The position numbers and the translations under genes are program-made. From NCBI GenBank assembly GCA_035439485.1, contig DAORKI010000070.1, positions 1-18,857 of the forward strand: DNA of 18,857 nucleotides, given 5' to 3'. Below the pieces are notes generated by a model. That model had not been told where the DNA came from. It did not search any database and worked only from the letters and a program-made list of their open reading frames with translations. Source of the stretch: CAIKXD01 sp035439485 (GTDB taxonomy: Bacteria; Bacteroidota; Bacteroidia; UBA4408). Of the stretch, positions 1-7,302 are shown in pieces; position 1 is the stretch's first letter; each line of letters begins with the position of its first letter.

Positions 1-18
1 TTTCTTAACGCCATTTTC

Positions 19-73
19 ACAAGGCCAACATCTCTCCCGTTTAAAAATGACTTTTAGAGGGACGACTAATTAG
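19..73 (+). repeat. Left copy of 55-bp inverted repeat at window end
   Basis: This segment matches the reverse complement of 18803-18857 at 54 of 55 positions; the only mismatch is position 56 (A here, T in the complement of 18820). The match stops at 73/74, right after the octamer CTAATTAG. Eighteen further bases (1-18) lie outside the matched part only because the right end of the window stops first. The repeat therefore probably continues beyond both ends, as expected if the sequence ends inside two copies of an insertion sequence or other dispersed repeat. On the plus strand, frames starting at 1 and at 2 stay open to stops at 55-57 and 71-73, so the copy could hold the last codons of an inward-facing gene. 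The fragment is too short to identify a transposase. Confidence 0.85.
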
Positions 74-170
74 TTTTTTGGGTTCTTAATTTCAATCAAA
101 CATTCACTTCACCATTTTTCGAATAAAAATATGTGCTAAAAGATGAGTAAATTGCTTGTTTTTTAACAAT

Positions 171-224
171 AATTTCATATTGGATGAAATTTTTTGTAAG
201 TTTGAAATGAAAATTAATTCATTT
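171..224 (+). promoter_or_regulatory. Probable promoter and leader dyads of the surface-protein gene
   Basis: TAAGTTTG at 197-204 matches the Bacteroidota -7 consensus TAnnTTTG and lies 24 nt before the ATG at 229. A TTG occurs at 180-182, but the 14-nt spacing is shorter than the usual ~20, so the -33 element is doubtful. Two small dyads flank the -7 box. AATTTCAT (171-178) pairs with ATGAAATT (184-191) around a 5-nt loop and is followed by a T-run. AAATGAA (205-211) pairs with TTCATTT (218-224). The first could also be a weak terminator for transcription entering from the left repeat. No Shine-Dalgarno sequence is visible. The rest of 74-228 shows nothing else I can support. Confidence 0.4.
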
Positions 225-228
225 AACC

Positions 229-3200
229 ATGATTATGCTAAATTCTGCGCTTTCAAGAATAAATAAAAATAGCCTTTTATTTCCACTTCTTTTTCTGCTC
301 CTTAATTCTTTTGCAATTGCCCAACAATTGCCCTTTATGAATGAAAAGAAACACAAGATGATGAAAAAGAGTAATAATTTTACTTTTTTTTCTACTCCCA
401 AAAAAAGCAATTATCCTAAAGTTTGGCAACAACAAAACAAAAATGAATTTGCTGAACATCCTGAATTAGGTATTTTAGCTTTTAATGCGCCTGATAAGGA
501 TTTGGTGGAAGATTTAAGCAAAAGAAATATTGATTACCGTTATTTTATAAATCCTAATCAACCTAGTGAATTTTACGTGCAAAAGTCATTAGGAGACTTG
601 CACTACAAAAAAGATGGTTATTGGCAAACCATAAACCATTATTTAACCCAAAAAGGAAATCACCTTTTTGAAGCAGATAGGCAGCCTGAACCTGTTGGTT
701 TTAATGCAAAGGACAAATTTTCGTATATTAATACACCAAATGGTAAAATAAGCTTTAATCAATGGAAATTATACGGAAAAAATCAAAATAATACAATAGA
801 ATTAATTGCTCTTGCAAATTGGGACAATTTCACTGCTGGAGACGATGGTTTGTACATCAGTAACATTTTTCCTGGCATTGATGCAAGTATGAAAGTAATG
901 CGTGGTGCAGTTAAAACTAATTTTATTGTTAAATCAATTCAATTCTCAAATTATTCTGAATATATTTTCCAGGATGAACTTGCCCTTGGAAACGAAATTG
1001 GCATATTGCAATTTATGAATGTTTCCAACACTGAACATGCAGTTGACCGTGTGCAATTTATAGCAAACAATATTTCAATTGTTGAAATTGGAGAGGCATT
1101 GGCCTATCCTGAAAACGGGGATAAATCGCAAAGATATTTTCCAGAGTACAATATCAGCAACAATCAATTGGGCATTATTATTTCAGCCACATGGCTTCAA
1201 CAAATGTTACAACTTGGCCATGTAATAATTGATCCTTTGGTAACAAGTACCAATACACTAGCGCAGGCTGCTATTACAGGTTCAAGATATGATGCTACAT
1301 GTAATTTTACTCAATCTTGCGATTTTACTTTAAATGTAAATACGCCTCCAGCAGCTGTTTTTACTGATGTTTTAATTAATTTCGATTATCTGGCTCAGGG
1401 CCTTTGCTTTATGGAAGATGGCGCTACAAGATTTACCTTGGGTGGATGTGTCAGTCCAAATTTGGCTGGTTTTTATTGGTATTGCCAAGATCCTAATCCT
1501 GGCACATGTACTGGAACAAATATTTCAATTTTTAGTGATATTAGTACTTGTTTACCAGCACCTTCATGTCTCGCACAACCACTTAGTTTTGGCCTAAAAT
1601 TTTATCGCTCATGTTGGGGTACTACAGGTGCTGCATGCAGCAACACTTGTATTGGTGCTGCAAGTCCTTGGAATGTAGTAATTCAAGGTCAAACAGTGAA
1701 TTTTACAAATCCTGCTCCAAATCAGTTTAGTGTTTCTGCTACTTCAGTTTGTGCTGGACAAAATATTACAGCAACTTCACTTGGAACTCAATATGGCGTT
1801 GGACCCTACACTGTCAATTGGAGTTTAAGTCCTACAGGGATTCCTTCTGTTGGCGCAGGCACACCAGCGGTAATTAATTTTCCAACAGCAGGTGCCTATA
1901 CCTTGTATTGCATCATAACTGACGCATGCGGTTCAACCTCTTCAGCAAATAAGGCAATTAATATAACACCTCCACCTGCAGCTCCTACGGTTACAAGTCC
2001 AATTTCCTATTGTCAAAATACAAGTGCTTCAATTTTAACAGCTACAGGGAGCAATTTGGAGTGGTTTACTGTTCCAGTTGGTGGTACTCCCACAGGAGCA
2101 CCTACACCTGCAACAGGAGTGCCAGGTACCACGAGTTATTATGTTCAACAAACAGTTGGGGGATGTGTGAGTCCTCGGGCTCAAATTGATGTTATAATAA
2201 ATGCATTTCCAACTTTTGGTGGAGGTGCTTCAGCTACACCAGCTTCTTGTGGAGCATCGGATGGTGCAATAACCGGATTAACAGTAAGTGGTAGTGGCAC
2301 AATTACATATAATTGGTACAATAATGTTCCTACTTTGGTAAGCACATCTACACTAAATGCAAACCTTTCAAATCAACCAGCTGGCAATTACAGTTTAACC
2401 GCTATTGATGCAAATGGTTGTTCAAATACCTATGGTCCAGTAGTGATAACATCTTCAGCCCCTCCAGCTGGTCCAACGGTAAGTTCTCCAATCATTTATT
2501 GCCAAGGCGCTACCGCCACTGCGTTAACTGCTACAGGTTCAAATTTATTATGGTATACTGTGCCAGTTGGAGGTATTGGAAGTGCCATTGCTCCAACACC
2601 ATCCACTGCTGTGGTTGGAACTACTAGCTATTATGTTTCTCAAACCATTAGTGGTTGCGAAAGCGCAAGAATTCAAATTGATGTTACTATTAATAATGCT
2701 CCAGCCGCACCCACTGTGTCAACTCCATTAAATTTGTGTCAAGGTGCAACAACTAGCGCCTTAACCGCAACAGGGGTCAGTTTATTATGGTACACTGTAC
2801 CAGTAGGAGGGGTAGGAACATCAACAGCACCAACGCCTTCATCTGCTGTAGTTGGAAGCACAAATTATTATGTATCTCAAACTTCAGGCGGATGTGAAAG
2901 CCCAAGAGCACTTATTGTGGTTCAAGTAAATGCTGCACCAGTTATTAGTGGAGCACCATTGGTTACACAAAGCACTTGTGGACAAAATAATGGGGCCATA
3001 ACTGGTTATGGAAGTGCTCCTATCACTGGTATACCAACCTATACATGGACTAACGCTGCAAATATAGTTGTAAGTACATCATCAGCTACATCAGATTTAA
3101 CTAATCAACCAGCAGGCACCTATACGTTAACATTAACAGATGGTTTAGGCTGTTCTTCAAGTGCAGCTCCTGTGCAAATTACAAGTGTAGGAGCACCGGC

Positions 3201-5697
3201 AGCTCCTTTAGTGACTACCCCAGTGAATTATTGCGAAGGAGCCAATGCTTCGCAGCTTACAGCAACAGGTACAAGTATTTTATGGTACACCGTTCCAGTT
3301 GGAGGCACAGGCGCTGCCACAGCCCCAACTCCTTCAACTACAGTGGCAGGTACCTTTAGTTATTATGTTTCTCAAACTATTGCTGGTTGTGAAAGTGCTT
3401 TGGCCCAAATTGATATTATTGTAACAGCCACACCGGCAGCACCAGTAGTTACCAGCCCAGTTAGTTATTGTCAAGGAATACCAACTGGGGCATTGACTGC
3501 TTCAGGGGTAGGAGTATTATGGTATACAGTGCCTACTGGAGGTACAGGGAGCTCAACAAACCCAGTTCCTTCAAGCGCTGTTAGTGGGTCCACAAGTTAT
3601 TATGCCACTCAAACCATAGGTGGATGCGAAAGTCCAACAGCAACCATTGTGGTACAAATTAATGAAACACCTGTAATAAGTGGAACACCAGTAGTTTCGC
3701 CAAGTAATTGTGGCGCTAGCGATGGCTCTATTACAGGTATAAATGTGAGTGGTTCTGGAACTTTAACCTATACTTGGACCGATGCTTCACTTGCAGTGGT
3801 AAGTACAAGTAACACCAGTCCCGATCTATTGAATCAACCATCAGGCAGTTATACACTATTAGTTACAACCGCGCTAGGGTGTTCTGCACAATCAACAACA
3901 CTTCAAATTACAAATAGTTCAGGCCCAAGTGCTCCAGTAGTTAATACGCCTGTGCAATATTGTATCAACGCTCCATCTTTACCATTAACAGCAACTGGAA
4001 CAAATCTGTTATGGTACACAGTACCAGTAGGTGGCATTGGCAGCAGCACTGCGCCTACGCCTGTTACATCAACAACAGGTACAGTAAGTTATTATGTTTC
4101 TCAAACTGTTGCTGGATGTGAAAGTGCACTTGCGCAAATTGATGTAACTGTTACTCCTCCGCCAGCAGCACCATTGGTTGTAAGTCCAGTGAATTTGTGT
4201 TTAAACTCAGTAGCTAATTCATTAACTGCTCCTGGTACAAATTTATTATGGTACAATGTTCCTGTTGGTGGCACTGGTTCTTCAACTGCACCTATTCCAT
4301 CAACTATTACATTAGGAACAACCAGTTACTATGTAAGCGAAGTGAACAGCGGGTGTGAAAGTGCTCGAGCACAAATTGATGTTATAGTGAATCCTTTACC
4401 TGCTTCACCAACTGTAAATTCGCCTATATCTTATTGTCAAGGTGCAGTGGCTACTCCTTTAACGGCAACTGGTACTGGTTTATTATACTATACCGCTTTA
4501 ACAGGCGGTATCGGCTTATCATCGCTAACGCCTCAAACCTCTATTGCAGGCGACACAAGTTACTACGTAAGTCAAACCATTGGGGCATGTGAAAGTCCAA
4601 GGGCTGAAATTATAGTGATTATTAATCCAAGTGTTATCCCAACAGCTGTTATAACTTCTTCAAATACCGATGTGTGTGCTGGAACATTAATTTCCTTTTC
4701 AGCAATCGTTAATAATGCTGGTGCCAGCCCAACTTTTCAATGGTTATTGAATAACAATCCTATTCCTGGAGAAACCAATTTAAATTACAGTAGTAATACC
4801 TTAACAGGAAATGGTCAAATAACTTTTCAAGTAAATTCAACCGCTTTATGCGCAAACCCAACCCAGGCAATTTCTAATGTTATTAGTTTAAATATTACAC
4901 CTAATGCCACACCTTCGGTATCATTATTTTCGGAACCTGATGTAATTTGCTCAGGAAAACCAGTTAATATGAAAGCTACAGCACTTTTTGGCGGAGCTAA
5001 TCCAAATTTTATTTTTAGAGTAAATGGCGTAGTTGTACAAGATAGCAATTCAAATATTTATTCTTCTAGTGATTTACAAAATGGTGATATGGTTGTAGTT
5101 ATTTTGCAATCTAATTATCCATGCATAAGTGGTAGTAATACAGTTAATTCTAATACAGTAGTAATTGAAGTAGCGCCACCTCCAACAGTAGATGCCACTG
5201 TTACCTTAGATACTATTATTAATGGTCAAAGCACTTTATTAACAGCAGTTACAGGCTCAAACAATGCTACATTTTTATGGGAGCCAGCCACTCATTTAGT
5301 TTGTGATATTTGTCAAAGTACCGAAGCCAATCCACCTGTTTCAACCAACTATATTCTTACTGTAACGGATGTTAATACGGGTTGTTCAGCAATTGACACG
5401 ATCAACGTTTATGTTACCAATGAGTTCAATATTTTTTTACCAACGGCATTTTCACCAAATTTAAATGGTACAAATGATGATTTGTTTTTACGTGGTACTG
5501 GAATAAAATCATTTACTTTAGATGTTTTTGACAGATGGGGATTGAAAGTTTTCACGACTTCTGATCAAAATGTAGGCTGGGATGGTACTCATAATGATAA
5601 ACCTGTTTTAGCTGGAGTATATGCCTATTATTTGAAGTATGAAAAATTTGATGGCACTTTTGGGGAATTAAAAGGCAATATAAATTTAATACGATAA
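229..5697 (+). CDS. Giant T9SS-secreted surface protein with Ig-like (CHU_C-associated) and SprB-like repeats
   Basis: The 1822-residue protein begins with a signal peptide: a basic N-region, the hydrophobic stretch LLFPLLFLLL, and probable cleavage near AIA-Q at about residue 31. ATG 229 is used; ATG 235 is equally possible. Residues ~55-340 form a non-repetitive domain like those at the N-termini of other large Bacteroidota CHU_C proteins. A segment with 11 cysteines follows (358-474), then a PKD/Ig-like domain (~490-580). Eight ~79-residue Ig-like repeats (Ig_7 type, core LLWYTVPVGG, conserved YC and GCES cysteines) and three SprB-like repeats span ~583-1469. Two less regular Ig-like regions and a linker lead to the C-terminal CHU_C/type-B sorting domain (1732-1822; FSPNLNGTNDD, FDRWGLKVF, WDG, GVYAYYLKY). 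From family knowledge, that domain directs export by the type IX system. Adhesion or a gliding-related role is inferred. No enzymatic domain is recognisable. It is a single gene with its own promoter region. Confidence 0.93.
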   Translation: MIMLNSALSRINKNSLLFPLLFLLLNSFAIAQQLPFMNEKKHKMMKKSNNFTFFSTPKKSNYPKVWQQQNKNEFAEHPELGILAFNAPDKDLVEDLSKRNIDYRYFINPNQPSEFYVQKSLGDLHYKKDGYWQTINHYLTQKGNHLFEADRQPEPVGFNAKDKFSYINTPNGKISFNQWKLYGKNQNNTIELIALANWDNFTAGDDGLYISNIFPGIDASMKVMRGAVKTNFIVKSIQFSNYSEYIFQDELALGNEIGILQFMNVSNTEHAVDRVQFIANNISIVEIGEALAYPENGDKSQRYFPEYNISNNQLGIIISATWLQQMLQLGHVIIDPLVTSTNTLAQAAITGSRYDATCNFTQSCDFTLNVNTPPAAVFTDVLINFDYLAQGLCFMEDGATRFTLGGCVSPNLAGFYWYCQDPNPGTCTGTNISIFSDISTCLPAPSCLAQPLSFGLKFYRSCWGTTGAACSNTCIGAASPWNVVIQGQTVNFTNPAPNQFSVSATSVCAGQNITATSLGTQYGVGPYTVNWSLSPTGIPSVGAGTPAVINFPTAGAYTLYCIITDACGSTSSANKAINITPPPAAPTVTSPISYCQNTSASILTATGSNLEWFTVPVGGTPTGAPTPATGVPGTTSYYVQQTVGGCVSPRAQIDVIINAFPTFGGGASATPASCGASDGAITGLTVSGSGTITYNWYNNVPTLVSTSTLNANLSNQPAGNYSLTAIDANGCSNTYGPVVITSSAPPAGPTVSSPIIYCQGATATALTATGSNLLWYTVPVGGIGSAIAPTPSTAVVGTTSYYVSQTISGCESARIQIDVTINNAPAAPTVSTPLNLCQGATTSALTATGVSLLWYTVPVGGVGTSTAPTPSSAVVGSTNYYVSQTSGGCESPRALIVVQVNAAPVISGAPLVTQSTCGQNNGAITGYGSAPITGIPTYTWTNAANIVVSTSSATSDLTNQPAGTYTLTLTDGLGCSSSAAPVQITSVGAPAAPLVTTPVNYCEGANASQLTATGTSILWYTVPVGGTGAATAPTPSTTVAGTFSYYVSQTIAGCESALAQIDIIVTATPAAPVVTSPVSYCQGIPTGALTASGVGVLWYTVPTGGTGSSTNPVPSSAVSGSTSYYATQTIGGCESPTATIVVQINETPVISGTPVVSPSNCGASDGSITGINVSGSGTLTYTWTDASLAVVSTSNTSPDLLNQPSGSYTLLVTTALGCSAQSTTLQITNSSGPSAPVVNTPVQYCINAPSLPLTATGTNLLWYTVPVGGIGSSTAPTPVTSTTGTVSYYVSQTVAGCESALAQIDVTVTPPPAAPLVVSPVNLCLNSVANSLTAPGTNLLWYNVPVGGTGSSTAPIPSTITLGTTSYYVSEVNSGCESARAQIDVIVNPLPASPTVNSPISYCQGAVATPLTATGTGLLYYTALTGGIGLSSLTPQTSIAGDTSYYVSQTIGACESPRAEIIVIINPSVIPTAVITSSNTDVCAGTLISFSAIVNNAGASPTFQWLLNNNPIPGETNLNYSSNTLTGNGQITFQVNSTALCANPTQAISNVISLNITPNATPSVSLFSEPDVICSGKPVNMKATALFGGANPNFIFRVNGVVVQDSNSNIYSSSDLQNGDMVVVILQSNYPCISGSNTVNSNTVVIEVAPPPTVDATVTLDTIINGQSTLLTAVTGSNNATFLWEPATHLVCDICQSTEANPPVSTNYILTVTDVNTGCSAIDTINVYVTNEFNIFLPTAFSPNLNGTNDDLFLRGTGIKSFTLDVFDRWGLKVFTTSDQNVGWDGTHNDKPVLAGVYAYYLKYEKFDGTFGELKGNINLIR
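1975..4636 (+). repeat. Higher-order protein repeat array inside the surface-protein gene
   Basis: The array holds eight Ig-like units whose PAAP-type starts lie near 1975, 2461, 2701, 3196, 3433, 3925, 4162 and 4399. Three SprB-like units (cores TCG/NCG...GAITG or GSITG, and NQPAGxYxL) sit near 2212-2460, 2938-3195 and 3670-3924. The order is Ig-S-Ig-Ig-S-Ig-Ig-S-Ig-Ig-Ig. The composite unit S-Ig-Ig thus recurs with a period of about 735 and 729 nt (245 and 243 codons). Adjacent Ig units are 237-240 nt apart. The repeats are much closer in protein than in DNA, because synonymous codons vary from unit to unit. The array is in frame throughout, with no stop or frameshift. Confidence 0.88.
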
Positions 5698-5731
5698 ATT
5701 AGAAATTTTCTCAACTCATTTAAAGTTAGCA

Positions 5732-5762
5732 TTGGGTGATTAAACAATAATATTTACCTTTG
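5732..5762 (+). promoter_or_regulatory. Bacteroidota-type promoter for the dut operon
   Basis: TTG (5732-5734), a 20-nt spacer and TACCTTTG (5755-5762) match the -33/-7 consensus TTG-N~20-TAnnTTTG. The expected transcription start, a few bases past the -7 box, leaves a leader of only about 10-15 nt before the dut ATG at 5781. No Shine-Dalgarno sequence is present. This is the clearest promoter in the window. It probably drives dut and the nucleotidyltransferase gene, and perhaps the whole run to 11218. Confidence 0.7.
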
Positions 5763-5780
5763 CACGCTAATTTTAAATAG

Positions 5781-6215
5781 ATGGAAATCAAAATTACCAA
5801 TAAGTCCAATCATCCATTGCCTGCATACGAAACTCTGATGTCGGCTGGAATGGACTTAAGGGCCTATATTCATGAGCCAATTGAATTGAATCCTTTCCAA
5901 AGGATGCTTATTCCTACTGGTTTATATATTGAATTAGTAGAAGGATTAGAAGCACAGATTAGACCAAGAAGTGGCTTAGCGTTTAAGCATGGCATTACAG
6001 TATTAAACAGTCCTGGAACAATTGATGCCGACTACCGAGGGGAGTTGAAGGTACTTTTGATTAATTTATCTGACACCCCATTTACCATCAACAATGGCGA
6101 AAGAATAGCACAAATGGTCATAAACACATTCGTGAAAGTAAAATTAATTAATGCCGAAAATTTAACAGAAACAGAAAGAGGTGCCGGAGGATTTGGACAT
6201 ACTGGCACCAATTAA
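5781..6215 (+). CDS. dut: dUTP diphosphatase (dUTPase)
   Basis: This enzyme hydrolyses dUTP to dUMP and pyrophosphate, keeping uracil out of DNA and supplying dUMP for dTMP synthesis. It acts in the cytoplasm as a homotrimer. All five trimeric-dUTPase motifs are present in order: I AGMDLR (22-27), II RPRSG (61-65), III GTIDADYRGE (79-88, with the water-activating Asp82), IV GERIAQM (106-112), and V RGAGGFGHTG (133-142), whose Phe stacks on the uracil. The length of 144 residues is normal. The start lies 19 nt after a strong promoter -7 box. It is the first gene of a rightward run, 21 nt before the nucleotidyltransferase gene. Nothing in it is unusual. Confidence 0.97.
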   Translation: MEIKITNKSNHPLPAYETLMSAGMDLRAYIHEPIELNPFQRMLIPTGLYIELVEGLEAQIRPRSGLAFKHGITVLNSPGTIDADYRGELKVLLINLSDTPFTINNGERIAQMVINTFVKVKLINAENLTETERGAGGFGHTGTN

Positions 6216-6236
6216 AAATAGATAAAGAAAAAGCAT

Positions 6237-7244
6237 ATGAAAATTATAGTTCCAATGGCAGGAATGGGCAAGAGAATGCGCCCACACACATTAACAGTTC
6301 CTAAACCTTTAATACAGGTAGCAGGTAAACCTATAGTTCAACGATTAGTGGAAGATATTTCAAAAGTAATTGATGAAAAAATTGATGAGATTGCCTTTGT
6401 TATTGGTGATTTTGGTAAAGAAACTGAAAATAAACTGGTAGCTATTGCCGAGAGTTTGGGTGCTAAAGGCACAATTCATTATCAACACGAGGCTTTGGGC
6501 ACTGCGCATGCGATTATGTGTGCACAGGAAGCATTAACTGGTAAAGTAATTGTAGCTTTCGCAGATACTTTGTTTAAGGCTGATTTTAAAATAGATACAG
6601 CACAAAATGATGGAATAATTTGGGTGCAAAAGATAGATGATCCTAGAATGTTTGGTGTTGTAAAGGTAAACGAAAATAATGTTATTACCGATTTTGTTGA
6701 AAAACCTCAAGAATTTGTCTCTGACCTTGCCATAATTGGTATTTATTATTTTAAAGATGGTGCATATCTTAAAAGTGAATTGAAATATTTACTTGATAAT
6801 GATATTAAAGAAAAAGGGGAATACCAATTGACAAATGCCTTGGAAAATATGAAACAAAAGGGGACTAAATTTTCTCCAGGAAAAATTACTGAGTGGCTCG
6901 ATTGTGGAAATAAAGACGCTACAGTTTATACTAATGCAAGAGTTTTGGCTTTCAATACTGGCGCAAGTCTAGTTTCTTCAAGTATTAAAAATACCAATTC
7001 TTTAATTATTGAACCATGCTTTATTGGGGAAAATGTGGTGCTTGAAAATTCAATTGTTGGGCCTTATTCTTCCATAGGAGCCAACTGTGTAATATCAAAT
7101 TCAAACATTAAAAATAGCATTGTTCAAAATAATACTAAAATCGAGAATTCTGTAATTGATAACAGTATGGTTGGCGCTCATGCCGAAATAAAGCAAGCTG
7201 CAAAGGATTTAAGTGTTAGCGATTATTCTGTTTACAAAGTTTAA
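6237..7244 (+). CDS. Sugar-phosphate nucleotidyltransferase with left-handed beta-helix tail
   Basis: This enzyme makes an NDP-sugar from a sugar 1-phosphate and an NTP, in the cytoplasm, for surface polysaccharide or envelope synthesis. The N-terminal Rossmann-like domain starts at once with the signature MAGMGKRMRPHTLTVPKPL (7-25), which fits GxGxRxxPxTxxxPKPL and includes the catalytic Arg and Lys. The internal FADT (~102-105) supplies the metal-binding Asp. FVEKPQEF and GIYYFK are typical of RmlA/GlmU-like enzymes. From about residue 250, imperfect hexapeptide repeats (IGENVVLENSIVGPYSSIGA) form a left-handed beta-helix. The base and sugar specificity cannot be read from the motifs: glucose-1-P thymidylyl-, mannose-1-P guanylyl- and GlcNAc-1-P uridylyltransferases all remain possible. 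It is 335 residues long and follows dut by 21 nt, so cotranscription is likely. Confidence 0.9.
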   Translation: MKIIVPMAGMGKRMRPHTLTVPKPLIQVAGKPIVQRLVEDISKVIDEKIDEIAFVIGDFGKETENKLVAIAESLGAKGTIHYQHEALGTAHAIMCAQEALTGKVIVAFADTLFKADFKIDTAQNDGIIWVQKIDDPRMFGVVKVNENNVITDFVEKPQEFVSDLAIIGIYYFKDGAYLKSELKYLLDNDIKEKGEYQLTNALENMKQKGTKFSPGKITEWLDCGNKDATVYTNARVLAFNTGASLVSSSIKNTNSLIIEPCFIGENVVLENSIVGPYSSIGANCVISNSNIKNSIVQNNTKIENSVIDNSMVGAHAEIKQAAKDLSVSDYSVYKV

Positions 7245-7269
7245 CAGCCTGCTATTGGTATAATTTTTA

Positions 7270-7277
7270 TAAATTAG
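7270..7277 (+). promoter_or_regulatory. Possible -7 element before the TPR lipoprotein gene
   Basis: The 58-nt gap between the nucleotidyltransferase and the TPR gene contains TAAATTAG (7270-7277), followed by CA. The same octamer plus CA occurs upstream of adk. It differs from TAnnTTTG at one position. The nearest TTG (7255-7257) is only 12 nt upstream, so the -33 element is not convincing here. This may be an internal promoter or a chance match in AT-rich sequence. Confidence 0.3.
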
Positions 7278-7302
7278 CACAAATATTGATTCGATAATAC
7301 GG

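Noticed and set aside
219..459. Two short minus-strand open frames opposite the signal-peptide region
   Set aside because: Hydrophobic/Lys-rich shadows of an AT-rich coding start; no promoter or family features.
2418..2627. Short plus-strand open frame within the surface-protein gene
   Set aside because: It is out of frame with a repeat-bearing gene of certain frame and reads as Cys/Trp-rich low-complexity peptide; no start context or homology is evident.
1975..4636. CRISPR array or DNA tandem repeat
   Set aside because: The periodicity is at protein level, in one open frame, with diverged DNA units of about 237 nt and no spacer-like pattern.
4827..5048. Minus-strand open frame of 73 codons in the surface-protein gene
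   Set aside because: It lies fully antisense to a well-defined Ig-like region and has no recognisable features.
5698..5780. RNA gene or riboswitch before dut
   Set aside because: The gap is only 83 nt, contains a clear promoter with a very short leader, and shows no stable fold or tRNA features.
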